A program made the position numbers and the translations under genes. Of a DNA stretch of 43,882 nucleotides, positions 20,317 to 33,320 are shown in pieces; within the stretch, counting starts at the first letter, position 1, and each line of letters starts with the position of its first letter. Under the pieces are notes generated by a model. That model saw only the letters and a list, made by a program, of their open reading frames with translations. It had not been told where the DNA came from and made no database searches. This DNA is from Cudoniella acicularis. Its lineage: Eukaryota > Ascomycota > Leotiomycetes > Helotiales > Helotiaceae. The stretch spans positions 1 to 43,882 of the forward strand of contig JAAMPI010000306.1 of the NCBI GenBank assembly GCA_013054445.1, written 5' to 3'.

Positions 20317-23300
20317 AATATAACGGGTTCGATATCCACACTAGTATTTGCTTGATGCAACGGTTGCATGACATTGAATTTCTCAGTGGAATCATGAATA
20401 TGGGCTTGGGTAAGATTTTTTAGAGAGATAGTATTGGAGGATATGCTTGGACACCTGTGTTAGAACTTTACACCAGCTTGAGTATAATAGAATTGTGTTC
20501 ATTATTTGCTTCAAAAAGATTCCTTCTCCCAATAAAACCCGTATTCTTCTCACGTTGTCACGAAATATTTAGGACTTTTTGCCCACAAGACCTTACGAGA
20601 AGATAGTCATTGGAGCTTGTCAATAAGATGAAACTGTTGGCTCCAGAAAGCATTCTCCCTTCAGCCTCACGACCGACAGGTGGTGATCAGTGATAATAGC
20701 CTTGTTGGGAAAACTTCCCGATAGACGCTTTATGTCCCTGATGCAGCAGCGCAGCTCACAAACGCAGATCAACTACCAAGAAGAATGACATTCGAACTAA
20801 AATCAAGCAGAAAAGATCAATACCCAAAAAATCATAACCAAGAAGCCAACTCAGCATACTATACAACCCGCTCAGTTTGTCAAAAATGTCAATGCCGTCA
20901 GGAATTGTAGCACTTCGGCCAACTAGCACACGGAACGTTACATATACTCGCCGCATCAGACCGTCCTGCGATCACCGACGCTTGTCATGATGATGTAAAG
21001 GCCGTATCCTGAACTTGATGACTGAATAATTTATGCAAGTGGCCGAGTGGGAAATACTAGCTTGTAGCAACTTGCAGGATGAAAACCTTCCGACTCTTAT
21101 TAGCATGCCCCCTAACCCCTTTTATGCTTAGCGACCACGTGAGGCAACAGCAGGAACTACAATTAGCAGTACCTCGTTTTTGGGCGCAGAAAACCTCCGA
21201 AGATACCGAATAGCTTCAAGGTTGCTCAGATGAGATTTTAGAATCTGTCGGGTCTTACTTATGGTTGTCTAAATTTGAAGATGTTGTCGGTATTTGAAGG
21301 AGTTCGAGAAAGGTTGGTTGAATTGCAAGCTTGAAGTTTGCATGAGAGATTTGAGCAGGTCCTCTAAGAACAAAGCCTCCTAATAAAGAAAAATCTGAAA
21401 TAAGCACTTGAGAATCGGTGATCTCTTGTTTCCTTCGCAATTGTGACTAGCTTGGCTGCCTGCCTTGTAATCTCAAATTGTGTAAGCGGTATGAAAAACT
21501 TTCTTGGTAGTGCGCATGCCCACACTACGACATTTTCTCTCTGGAAAAATATTCACAAGGCACTCTGTTAATTTCTTGAGAAGAACCAGACCGTCAAATG
21601 TTTGACCAGGTTTTTCAAACGAGGAAGGGATGTCTAACCCACGCAACGTACGCTTGCCTATCACGCGGCTCTGCGAGACAACACTTCATAAGTTAAATAA
21701 CTTCCAATTAAGCCGGTGAAGAATTCTTGAATTCATAAACTCTGATCATAAGTTGCTAAATCATTCATGTAACTCAAATAAAACAATATTTGGCAGTTAT
21801 TTAAATGTTTTGAAGTGTTTATGCTAACCAATCATTTATACACAGCCCTGCGAAGAGCCTCACAATCGATTTCATCCCCTATTTTGCCCTGCTTTCTTCT
21901 TTATATTTTGCTATGCCTGCCCCAATTCTCGGTAGTAATTTGCTAGGGATGTTTTCTTTTGTAGTTCACTTCGTAGTCTGTTTTTGCGCTTCGTCTTCAC
22001 TTTACTAGTTGCCAAGTCACCTAAATTACGCATCTGTGGAAATCTTTGGATTTTCTGGTAGTGTACCCTCTCTGCTGAAATGCTCGGGCTCTTTTTGATT
22101 AGTTTATAGAAATTATGGTTTTCTTGTTGCGATGTGTTTTAAAATCCTTGCCTTTGCCTTTAGGGTGGGTCTTTTTTACAATTTAATTCATACACACCGC
22201 CACGAACCTTTGACACGTTTTCTTTCAGAAAGATTAATCCGAATCGCCTTAAAAGTTATTTCATAGAGTCTTTAATACAATTCTCGTGAGGGGTTTGAAT
22301 CTCGTGCTTTTATACTTTAGGAATAAACCTCCTCGTGCAAGTGTTCCCCGAGTCTTTGACCATCTCTTTTTACGGGCATTCCGACAGACACTTGGAGGAT
22401 TAATTCGTTAGCAACATTGTTCAAATTCTCAAAAAGTTTCCACTGTGCATCTTCACAATCAATTTATCTCCTGTTTCGTAGATTCGAAGCTTGTTATACA
22501 ATTCTCTGAACTACTATTTGCATCTTGATTTCTGAACAAAGCATACCGCACGCGCAAAGCACGAAGTCGAGGGTAAGTGCACAAAAGCAACTATTTCTTC
22601 AACACTATTGAGCGATTAAAATCGTTTTTGATCTTGGTTTAGAAATACCAGAAGCCTGGTCCTTTCATTTTAAGTAGAAAAAGGTGAGAGGGATAAGGTG
22701 CACTGACCCCGCACCTACCCCTCACCACCATAACAAGGGTATTTTGAAAGCTCAACGCAGCCACCACCCATTGAGCGGTTTGAAAGTATTTGCAGTTTGC
22801 ATTCGGAAAGTTCTCCGAGGAGGTGAGACTTATTAGGGCAAGGAGCCTAGCAAATACGACATTGGATGTCTTAATATCAGAGATATTATTTGACAGTTGG
22901 GGAGAACCCGGCCTCACCCATGTTGATTTGTGCATGATATGCATGCAGTCATGATATTTGGGAATTAACGCACCCAAGAAACACCCCGAAGGCTCGTCTC
23001 GTGAGGTTCCCCAGGCGAGAAAAAGCCTCACTCGTTTCTTCCAATAATGCAGGTAGTGCATGATCGGCTAGAAACTCTCAGGGTTTCTCAGGGCCAGATC
23101 AGAAAAAAAACTTAGCGAGCTCGAGTGATTGACCAACCACCCACCCGGAAACGAAATGTGCCAATCCCGATGTAAAACATCCGGCGCGGGGAACGATCCT
23201 GTTGCACCCTCCCCCCTGGAACAGCCTGCAATCTCCAGGTCTCACAAGGGTCGGTAGCCAATTGAGGACCTTCTTAGTGAGTTGGGCTGACCACCCAATA

Positions 23301-23571
23301 ATCATCGCTTCGGCTCGTGAAGACGCGTGGTAATATTTAATACTTACAGAACCAGGAATCCAGCGCCATCACGGCTTACCAACCTATTCAAAGAAGTTCT
23401 CCGGGAGGTTTGCTGTACATCTCGCCTCTAAGCGGCCTCTCAATAACACACTCTATATATATATTGCAACTTCGCAAACATGTTTCTCTTTCCTTTCACT
23501 CTTTTCCACTCCACCGCGCCAATACCGTCATTGAGGAGAACACAGACTTGCAGAAGTCATATTCTCTCAAC
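20317..23571. other. 3.2-kb gene-poor stretch
   Basis: Long, AT-leaning, with T-rich text at 21800-22560. A 140-codon open frame at 22639-23061 (-) has no recognisable domain. I see no RNA gene. A TATATATATA at about 23454-23464 (+) belongs to the FAD oxidase promoter. Confidence 0.5.
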
Positions 23572-26004
23572 ATGGCACAAACAATTCGAGGAGTGATCTT
23601 TGCGTATCTCGCGAGCCTGATCTCGGCTCAACAGATTGTTTCGAGCCAGGGGACTGTTGGTAAGCTTAAATTTGGACGTATATCTCAGGATCATGCTGAC
23701 TTGGAAATTCAGCGGCGACCCCAGAAACTGTTACGCTTGCCGCTGCCGTTGTGCCCGCAACGGGCGTAGAGTTATTTCAATGGGAAGCTCTCCAATTGAC
23801 GCAATCAGTCCTCACCAACCTCACGAATCTGGAACTCACCGATGCTGCGCTCTTCAACTTTCCTACGACGAGCTCAGCATCAACGAGCCAATGCAAAGTA
23901 TTCCCTGGAGACGCCAATTGGCCTTCAAATGCTACATGGGAAGTGCTCAATCTCTTGACCGGCAATGCGTTGATCAAGACTGTTCCCCTTGCCGCTCCAT
24001 GTTACAGCAGCTGGCCAGAATACAATGTGACGGCGTGCGCAGCCATCACCGCTTCATGGAGTGATCCGCATCTCCAGTAAGTTCAAATATTCACAGAGAT
24101 CGCAAGTAAATATCGCGGGACAGCTGACTGTTTCTAGTGCAAATGATCCAACTTCAACCCAATGGCCCCTATACGAAGGCCTAACATGCCTTCCACCCGG
24201 ACTCAGAAGCGAGGACACTACTTGCACTCTTGGGGGTTATGCGTCATACTCAATTGAGATTACGAATGTCGCTCAGGTATATACAATTTTTCATCAATTT
24301 GGCATTCATTTAGAGCTGAGCTCGTCACCAAATCTCGAGAGCTGTCTCGAAGACACATCGTATACAAGCAAGAAGAATTTTGTGACGAAGAGAATTTCTC
24401 AAACATCAAGAACTCGGCTCTTTAGACTCTGAAATATACATTTAAAGCCCACGCTAATTATCTTTCAAGATCCAATTGGCACTCAATTTTGCTCGAAATC
24501 TCAACCTTCGCCTGGTTGTGAAAAACACCGGCCACGACTTTGCGGACAAGTCTATCGGTGCCGGCGCTCTATCTCTCTGGACTCACAAGCTCAACGACCT
24601 CAAATTCTACCCACACTACGTTTATGGCTCGTACAGCGGACCTGCTTTCAAGCTTGGGGCCGGTGTTGAGACCGCAGATGTGTATCTAGCAGCTGAGGCG
24701 AACGGCGTCACAGCTGTCGGTGGAGAATGTCGTGTAAGTAGATGATTCCTTAGCAGTCCATTGTTTCCTGATCACTTCAAACTGACGCCTTTCAACAGAC
24801 TGTCGGTCTCGCGGGTGGTTACATTGCGGGTGGTGGACATTCTCCAATGTCGAGTCTCGTAGGAATGGGGGCGGATCAAGTAAGTTGACCCCGTTACGGA
24901 AGTAAGCAATTTTGAAGCTTACAAAACAACTTGCAGGTTCTCTCCATGGAGGTTGTTCTACCTAATGGCAAATTCGTAGAGGCTAGCGCGACAACGAACT
25001 CCGACCTATTTTGGGCTCTGCGTGGTGGTGGTGGCAGTGAGTATTCCGCTCTGGATTCTATCAATTCCTGCTAACCTCTCGTCTCAGGTACTTTCGGCGT
25101 TGTGACATCATTGGTAGTCCAGGCATATCCCAAGATTCCCGTCACCACGATGACCTTCAGCTACGCAATAAGCAGTACCTTGAGTGCCAATACCTTCTGG
25201 TCCGGCGTAAGAGCATACATGACCTACTTCGCCACCTTCACCGACGCAGGAACCTACGGTTACTTCAACATCGTCCCCAACGCATCTGGCAATTTGGCTT
25301 TCACCTTCGACCCCTTCTGGGGTGGCAACTTGACCAAGCCCCAGCTCCAGACACTCGTGGCTCCTTTCCTCAAAGATCTCAGTAATCTGGGTATCCCAGT
25401 GACTCCCGTCTTCACCCAATACGAGAGTCTCTACCCAGCATGGAATGCCAGTTTCCCACCCGAAGTCGTCGGCGGTTTCAACAACCACGCCGCCAGCCGG
25501 CTCTTCCCCCGTGAAAACTTCGAGAATTCCACCTTACTTAACGCCACGCTCGCAGCGGTGCGATACGCAATTGAAGGCGGTGGTATCTTAGTTGGCTACA
25601 ACATCAAAGCAGCTACCAACCCATTCGCCAACCAAAATAACTCCGTCAACCCAGCATGGCGAAAAACACTCACGCATTTCATCCTTCCCGGTCTCTGGAG
25701 CAACAACGCAACATTTGCGCAGATTCAAAACGTCAGTGAGACTATGACGAATGATTGGATGGTTAAGTGGAGGGCAGTCTCGCCCGGTGCAGGCTCGTAT
25801 ATGGCGGAAGGAGATATCAATGAGCCGAATTTCCAACAGGCGTTCTATGGTTCGTATTACCCTCAGTTGTATGCTTTGAAGCAGCAACTTGATCCTTATG
25901 GCTTGTTTTATGCGCCGACGGCTGTGGGATCTGAGGATTGGTATATTACGGGTCAGATTCCGTATGTGCCTACGCAGAATGGGAGGTTGTGCCGTGTGAC
26001 GTGA
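23572..26004 (+). CDS. Secreted FAD-linked oxidase, BBE-like (berberine bridge enzyme family)
   Basis: Oxidises carbohydrates or secondary metabolites using bicovalently bound FAD. ATG 23572 opens a signal peptide ([13 protein letters not shown]). Seven exons: 23572-23659, 23713-24076, 24138-24276, 24470-24733, 24799-24879, 24937-25036, 25088-26004. All introns are GT-AG and all phases match, giving 650 aa. Intron 3 (193 nt) is unusually long for this window. The FAD-binding half shows VVKNTGHDF, whose His is the expected covalent residue, and GGECRTVG, whose Cys is the second; then AGGGHS and [12 protein letters not shown] plus TFGVVTS. The C-terminal BBE motif is [14 protein letters not shown]...DPYGLF. 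Several NxT/S sites suit secretion. It looks intact. Confidence 0.93.
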
Positions 26005-28220
26005 AGGGATGGTGAAAGCATAGATATATGACTATCAAAAATACCATGACATTATGAGCATATTGCTTCTCCTTGACATCCCGTTGAAGATTAAATCAGG
26101 AAGCTATAGCTCGCATGATTTGCGAACAACACCAGAGGAGAAGAAGTTCCGAGTCAATCATGAGATTTGGCAAGAGGCGTTCTCTGCGCAAGCTCACATG
26201 TAACACTTCAAAATAATTAAATAACCATTAACTCGAAAGAAGGCTTAAATACACACAGTAAAGAAACACTAAAATAGATCCTCATTCTTCTCACCTAAAA
26301 TTTAAATTCGCCTGTGAAAGTAGTGTATCTTTAAAGTGTTGTGGCTCTTGCGGAGAGTGTTTTGATCTTGATTCCACAACAATAACAATTCTTTATCAGT
26401 ATTATTAAAATGAAATAACGATCTATCAACAACAAACTCCATGCGCAATTTATTTTAATTAATCGCACGAGAGTACAATCGTATTCTTAATCTTTGCCAC
26501 AATTCGCCGCTGATACTCACTGGAATTACAGGGACATGCACCCTTTGATTTAGTAAGTGTGAGCGCATGTTATCCCAATTGCTCTGTTCAGCAATGACGA
26601 CTTATTTTAAAGTATATTGTTATTAAATCTTATTTAATAACGAAGAATCATCTAGGAACTTGGGTCTGTATTATATTCATGTGTCTAAATTGTTGCGTAC
26701 GAATATATGAAATTATCCTCGAATGCCACTAATCGTACAGCGTCATACACACTATAAATTAGTGAACACACGCTGAAATTCAGGGCATTTTCACGCTCTA
26801 TTTCAGCCGGAAAATAGGTCGCGCAATCAATCTAGTATCCCTGTCCCCAGAAAAATTAAAGTAAATTAGATTATCTCTAACAATAAGTAGAACAATCAAA
26901 GTATGTCTCCCAATTATTAGAATGCGGTCTCCCTATGTCGCTGTGGTCGGCGTAAGTGATTTCGACGATTTCGGAAGTTAGTGCTAATAACTCGTTAAAT
27001 TATAGGGGGGGTGCGCGCTGTAAATTGGTGTCTGTCCGCTGAACGCAAGGACTTACTTGCGTACTGTGATTTCCAGTGGTAGGCGACGTGTCACAATCGA
27101 CTTTCTTGCAGTTTAAACATACATTGATACTGAAAAACTACAAATATCAAGTTTTCATTTGCTTGCGCAGGAACATTAAGCGAGGAAAAGGGGGCAGCTT
27201 TGACATTCTCCTGGCAAATATACCAGTGTCCATAGCAGGTAGGGAAAATGTTCAAAAATGATAAAATACATTCATTTATATTTCTATCAATCTAAATATC
27301 ACAAAAGAAATCTAACCAAAATAGTTTCAGAACATCCTCCAAGCACAAAAGGCTAAGGTCTAGCTCTTTCTTTCTTTCTCCCATTTTCGTTACAAAATAC
27401 AAGCCATTAAAATACCAACACGCCTATTAGACATTACTAGACATTAAGATCTATACACACATACAAAAGGAATCAGCCCTCATTCCTAGACCCAACAACC
27501 CGTCGAGTTTTGCCATAGTCTAGAGTACCACTGTTCCGTGGCCGCAAGTACGGAGTAGAGACCAGCCTAAGGGCATTCCAAGCAGATCAACATTGCCCTT
27601 TAAAAGAACTGTGACCATCTCAGTCTCAAAACCCCGAGGAATTGTGCCACTTCCTCTCAAAATATTTCACTGAGAAAGAGTGAAGAGTTTAACATCCCCG
27701 TCAACTTCAATATCATTTTAAAAATTCTCCGCAGAAATGCCAGATGGTTGAAGTCCTTGATCCCTTTGACCCCAATGGTACGATCTGGGTGCTTGTCTTT
27801 ATTCCTGCGAATTCCCTTGGCCGAGCTTGCTTTTCGACAACGCCATATCGTCGACTTCCCCACCTCTCTCGTTCAGAAGGTTTGCCTCTCTTCACGACGC
27901 CTTCAAGTATCCCCTCAGAACCTGGGAAATGGATCCCGAGTGTTGGTACGCACGAGAAGCGTTCCGCAAAATGATGATTGCGTTCCGAACAGGCTTCGTG
28001 GTATTCTTTGGTCAACGCCACTGCGGGGAATTTTCTTCCCCGTGTCCTGCCTCTCCTCCACGGCAGAAATTTTCTTTCTTTTCTGCTATCAAGACTCAGC
28101 ATCGCATGAATACCTTCTGCAGGTACGAGCACTCTGGCAACACGGGGCATTCTTCCGCCGGTTTAACCCTATACAAGGTCAGTTCTGCACCCCAAAAGCA
28201 GTTTTCAATCGAGAGAATAC
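26005..28220. other. Gene-poor stretch
   Basis: AT-rich 26200-26900. A degenerate repeat lies at 26991-27046 (separate entry). Overlapping open frames at 27713-28320 on both strands show no family motif. Confidence 0.45.
26991..27046 (+). repeat. Degenerate short interspersed repeat, copy 1
   Basis: Contains CTCGTTAAATTATAGGGG, then TGCGCGCTGTAAATT, then CCGCTGAACGC. The same three blocks occur, rearranged, on the minus strand at 42647-42705. CTATAAATTAG near 26752 may be the opposite end of a roughly 250-bp element. Confidence 0.5.
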
Positions 28221-29838
28221 TCACACCAGTGTCTCAAAGGGTGTACCTCGAATTTTTTTCCCACCACCCTCGACCGCTACCCAGCCTTCCGGCTTAAAGC
28301 TAACGCTTGCCCAGCCATGAATCAAACGTCTCCAGTAACAAGCTTGCGCAGCAGGTGTTAAATACCTGTCTCTAAATGTATCGACCCCGTTTTGGGCTAT
28401 TTGGCGTGCTCTTGCTGGATTTTCTAAGAGTTCTTCCACTTTTGATTCTAGGTTTGTGAAGTTGGAGGTGACTTCAACGAAGTTTTGGTTTGGGCCAGAA
28501 CCGATTAGGAAGGCGTGGTGGGGTTCTACCCAGGTTCGTTCTTGCATGATGATCACGGAATTGCAGTTTTGTAAGTATTTGCCCCGACCGGAATAGGTGT
28601 GGCCTGTGATTTTGTCAGTTTCCAGCATGTGATAAACAGATCAGTGATGGCATACCTTCTGTCTGGACAAGAAACTGGTATGCGCAATGCTGGGGCATTG
28701 ACAAGGGATCTCCAGACTTCAAATCCAACCAATCAATCTCCTTAACATCCGCCCATTCTTTTCCCAAGGTGACATTAACTAGTTGTTTTCGAAGTTCGTT
28801 GACCTTCGTCGATCCTCTCCACACAACTTGTTTCTTTTTCAAGTCGAAATCAACCTCACTATTACTAACTTCGCGAAGAACTTGCTGGTAGCTGCCGACG
28901 TAGTCCAGAGGCCAACTCCAGTATCCAAAATCAGACATAATCCAGATGTAGTGCTCCTTTTTTTCTACGCGTAAGTGCCCAGATTGGCCGTCCCCATTCG
29001 TCTGGTTCCGATTCATCTGCTATCGTGAAAGAAAATTCGACGTCCGGTATCGGTTCTGGCGAGGTAACAATTGCTCTGTGTAGCGCATTTAAAATTGCGA
29101 GTCCCCGCGAGCTTTCCAGACCAGTTCCCTCCAAGAACTTTGCCTCTATTATGTAAAGCTGAAAAATACGAGTTAATCCAGCGACTATGAAAAGACTTTC
29201 GGACTGAAGGAGATTAAATTCGCAAAATTTCAGTTGAAAATACACACCTCTTGATCATATATCATCACTCTAGCTGCACCATAATTTCTCCAGGAAATGT
29301 CGAGATCCTCAGGGATCACACTTCGGTTCAACTTTTGATGTGCGACAGCCCCATCAATCTCGGCGAAAAGACCAGGAAACGCCGAATCGCATTGTCCTGC
29401 GCTAAGAGTGTATTTTTTGGCATCTCTTCTCGGATTAAATTGCCACATCTTTTGCGCATTGCCTCCTGATGGTGTTGTGGTTGGAAGTGGCTGTTGAGTG
29501 GAAAGCACCACTACTGAGGAGGAGGATTCCTCCTGTTTGTGGCTGATGTTTTGCGCAACAACAGTGGTGGGAAAACTTGAGCTGCTGGTGATTGTTGTAG
29601 AGGAAGACGTCGAGATTTCTGTGGCCTCTGCATGCTCGATTTCGGGTAGCGAAGAAATGAGAGAAGACGACGGAAGCTGCTCAGCAGGTTTGGAGACAAC
29701 GTTTCCCAGAATGGGGATTTGGATCTGGCGGTCGTATAATGGGTGCAGTTCGAATCCTGTGTACAGAAGTACAAGCAAGAGGACGGCTGAAACCAATAGA
29801 AATCCGATGCGAATGACTCGCGATTTGGAAGCGTACAT
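28221..29838 (-). CDS. GT90 / CAP10-domain glycosyltransferase, type II membrane protein, one-base frameshift
   Basis: The family adds xylose or related sugars to glycans in the secretory pathway. ATG 29838; a single transmembrane anchor near the N-terminus (FLLVSAVLLLVLLYTGF, residues about 13-29), then a Ser/Thr-rich stem. Exons 29248-29838, 28656-29158 and 28221-28603, with canonical introns. CAP10 text: PIWALTR, IWIMSDFGYWSWPL, KKQVVWRGSTKVNELR, HTYSGRGKYLQNC and a C-terminal FRDRYLTPAAQACYWRRL. Inside exon 2 the frame moves by one base at an A-run (T-run on +, 28958-28964): seven A, where six would keep one frame (about 491 aa). As written, translation stops shortly after. Intact coding on both sides suggests either a recent mutation or a homopolymer error. 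Confidence 0.85.
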
Positions 29839-31342
29839 TTCCCACTCTCAAGGATCCCAAAAAGCTTCCCCTTTACTTTTTGAGACTGTCGAGATCGCGC
29901 TTCGCGAAAGGCGAGAAGATTCAAAACGAACAGAATTAGGAGGCCGTGAGAAACGAATGTGTGAAAAACGAAAGGAAAGAAGGCGGCGAGAAATCGAAGT
30001 AAACCTCAGGGAGGGTACCTAGTACGTACTCCGTGCTTTTGACAACCATCATCTCGGTACCAAGGCACATGGAAGGAAGCGCACTTCACTTGGCAAATCT
30101 CTATCGAATGAAGGCCCATGTTCAATATTGCGACCAGCACCGCCGCTGACAGGCCGGCCGTTAATTTGCGAGGAAGAGATAACTACGGCGGCGCTTTCCA
30201 CACCTCATGCACCAGAATAGGAAGTTAGGAAGCTTTTCAAATGCGCAGCACGTAAACTATGTCAAAAAGTAGAAAACCGTTGAATAGTGATTGAGTAGGA
30301 CTGGAAAGGTGCATTTGGGAAGAGACTTTCTATTCAAATAAATGTTTCAGAAGTTCCAAACGGAACCTCTCGATCACTTCATGAAAAAATTCAAAATTTA
30401 TTCCCCCTGAGGTCGCACCTCACGATAACCGGTACTTCGAAGCATACCGTGCACCGTAAAGTGTCCACATCTGTTCTCTTGGCGTCCAGTCAAAAGCGTT
30501 CACCGCCATGTAAAATTGCGGCGCAATCCTTGGACGCAAGAAATATTTTGAGATTAGAAACCAAGCCATAAAGCTATGACCTATAAAAAGACCCCCACAT
30601 GCGAATCCATATTGAGTAGGATTCTACCGAAGAGGCCCCCTTTTTCGCTAATGGGCCCCTTCTTTTCGCAGGGTACGGGCATATTAGCGAATCAAGGGGA
30701 TAATACTTCTGGTTGAAAGGGTGAATTCATACACAAGCCTCTGCTCGTTGCTCAGGATTCGCTCGCTAAATTATAGGGGTAGCGCATGAAGCTGCTGCCG
30801 TTGCCACTGACGTTGTCGTTATCTGTCGCATCCCACACTACAAAATAACAACACGATCCACGATATAATATACGACCAAATACTCCCATTTATCATAGAA
30901 AATCCTTTGCGCATTTAGATCAAAGGGAAAAGGTTATGTTTTCATCTTCTTAGAATTCATTTCTTGCTTTACAAAGACGAGCGTCCACCAAGCTTCAGTG
31001 CATCGGTCACTGTAAAGTAGCCACAACCCCGCCCTAGGATAGCGGGGTAAGCCCGTAAGCACAACGTTAATTACTGCAACATTACGACGGGTGACATCAA
31101 AACAAAGAAGTTGTTGATAATAACTATATATAGGCAATAAAATGATCCTAAAAGTAGAAGCTAGGTTTTGGTTTTAGTGTTTTGGAAATGTAACAAGAAA
31201 ACAAATACAAAGGTCCCCACCAATACTTTCAGCGAGCGCGACAACTCAAACCTGCGAGGCTGCTACTCGATCTATTGAAATACTCTTTCCTTTTTCATTA
31301 AGTTGATTCTGAGAGACCCCTGATTCGTCAACAGTTGCACTC
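29839..31342. other. Intergenic with small repeats
   Basis: No coding motif. A 9-bp inverted repeat TTCGCTAAT/ATTAGCGAA sits at 30644-30652 and 30683-30691. A copy of the degenerate repeat begins at 30762. Confidence 0.45.
30762..30776 (+). repeat. Degenerate short interspersed repeat, copy 2 (core only)
   Basis: CTCGCTAAATTATAG followed by GGGTAGCGC; matches the first block of copy 1 at 26991 with one difference. The other blocks are not clear here. Confidence 0.4.
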
Positions 31343-33320
31343 TCAATCGTCCATGCCCTGCTCATCCTTCACTGAAGTCTCACTGCCTCTGATACTTCCA
31401 CCATTACCTCCCGCATTTTCCAAATCTGTCCCATTATTCTCTCCAGCACCTTCGTCCTCAAGGCCATCCACATGCTGTCTCGCCCAAGGACTCCTCTCCT
31501 GCAACTTTCTCCCATATTTCGAAAAGATGAATAGATTAGGTACCATCAAGACTGCAAAACCAGCCAGCAGAGATGTGGCGCCTTGATTTCCAAGCTTATG
31601 GTACAACTGAGTGCCGAATAGGGGGAAGCCGGCACCAGCGAGATGACAGATGAGACCTATCCCTGCGAGAGCTGAGGCGGAATATACCTGTAATTTTATC
31701 AACAATGATACTGGGATGAATAGAGAGGGGGACAGAACTTATAGGAGTCTTCAGTGTAAGTGTATGTCACCAGGATGAGGATGTAGAAACTCCAGCCCCA
31801 GAGCGCGGATGCCAGGATAGGGACGATCCACTGGAAAGTCATTAGTCAAAATTTACTAATTATATTTTCAAAGGTTTTCAAGAAAGCGTACTCGCATGAA
31901 TACTTGAATAGCTAGTCCAAGCAAACCAAAATAACGAAATTGGAAATGTGATGCCAGCCGCCTTTCCCAGCATAACTCTCGCTTCAGGTGTATTTCTGTA
32001 ATTGTTCTTCTTGAGTTGTTTGTGGAAATACGGTTCCTAGAAAAGGGCAACGGTAATAGGCCCAATCGTGATGCCAACGCAGATGCGAAGAAAGCATAGT
32101 CCGACATCAATAACGCCGAAGCCATGACCCTCAGGTCCAAACATTATATTAAAGGCGCTGTTGAAAAGGAAAGATAGGCCGTAGAGATATCCATTATACA
32201 ATGCGGAGAAAATAACAATTCTATCTGTGGAAAGGAAGATGAACGGCCGTTTCAAAGCTTTCTGGTAGAGATTCCGTGCAGCCTTTTGGAACCTCTGCAA
32301 CGAAAAACCAGCCAATTGGGTTGCATCTTGCGGAAAGGCGCGAGCAAGGATAACGCTGTGTCGTGTTTCACGAATTGTAACAGTCATGATGAGCCAGAAG
32401 CCACCGCATATTCCCAGCATTGCCCAGAAAACGCCTCGAAATCCTCTTGTTGCGGCGACGAAGCTAAAGAGGAAGTATCCAAATGGCGAACCAGCTACAG
32501 TCGGGTTAGAAGGGTTCATATTAGACAGAAATCGGAGAAGGAATTCTTATACCAGTGGCTGCCCAGAGAAACACAGACATCGCAGGTCCAGTTTCATGAG
32601 ATGGGAAAAGGTCTGCAATTGTTCCTCCGAAATTTGCTACAAGAATAATGATCAGCACTTCCATTTCAACATTCTCAAATTCAATCACCTACCAATCGTG
32701 ACCGCAGACGAGAAGCCCGAGAGGAATCGAAGGACCAAGAACCCTCCGGGATTCTAGGCCAATGCTGTACCAAGCAGGAAGAGTAGAAAGATTCCATAGG
32801 ATATGATATAAATTGGACTTCGACCAAAGTACTCGGACAACGGAGCCAAGGTCATTGGTCCCAAAGTAAGTCCTAAAACATATAAACTCAAGCCCCTGCC
32901 ATCCAATGCTTAGCATTTATGCCACAAACATCTTCTGCAGGTTGTAGAAATAACCAATGTCTCAACTTCAGCCGAAACCCCAAATATTCTTCCCATCTCC
33001 TTTTCAGCGGGCGAATACCCAGACGCTCCCCAACTGACGGACAAATCAACCAATGTAATCGCAAGAATAATACGCCATTTTTTCCACAACGGCCAATTGC
33101 GTGGGTTCGCAGGATCATTGGGCGCGAAGCTCGCCTCTGATGGATATTCGCTTGTCGATGACTCGGGGTGATGAGAGGCATGCCATGAGGAAGAATAGCT
33201 GGAATTGGGTTGATTTGGGGGAGAAGTTTCATCTGGAATCGTTGCATCGTTTGGTTCTGGCTCTGGGGATAGTGATAAAGGGGGGGGCTGCAAACTGAGC
33301 ATCCGCATAATCCTATGCAT
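31343..33320 (-). pseudogene. MFS transporter, DHA1 (drug:H+ antiporter-1) type, decayed
   Basis: The family exports drugs or polyamines at the plasma membrane. ATG 33320, then a cytosolic tail, NDPANPRNWPLWKKWRII, LSVSWGASGYSPAEKEM, and later LGLTLGPMTLAPLSEYFGRS (MFS motif A region), SFLFNSAFNIMFGPEGHGF, PEARVMLGKAAG and the last exon with YSASALAGIGLICH. Introns 32637-32692 and 32495-32552 are canonical; 31831-31895 would be GC-AG. Defects: TAG at 32754-32756 where relatives have Gln (TALAQNPGGF), TAG at 32037-32039 again at a likely Gln, an intron-like 60-nt insertion with an in-frame TAA and no GT donor (32886-32945), and a splice junction near 31687/31739 one base out of phase. Together these indicate a dead gene. 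Confidence 0.82.

Noticed and set aside
21038..21052. TGGCCGAGTGG, a tRNA-Ser/Leu A-box look-alike
   Set aside because: No B box at 30-80 nt downstream and no acceptor stem.
22639..23061. 140-codon open frame on the minus strand
   Set aside because: No signal peptide, domain or splice context; composition looks non-coding.
28221..28235. GTGAGT right at the GT90 stop, possibly leading to another exon
   Set aside because: The family normally ends near this point (GTPFET) and downstream frames show no CAP10 text.
27713..28320. Overlapping long open frames on both strands
   Set aside because: No family motif in any of them and no start or splice context; I could not choose one.
29740..29762. 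GTTCGAATCC, a tRNA B-box look-alike
   Set aside because: Lies inside the GT90 membrane-anchor coding sequence on the other strand, with no A box or acceptor stem around it.
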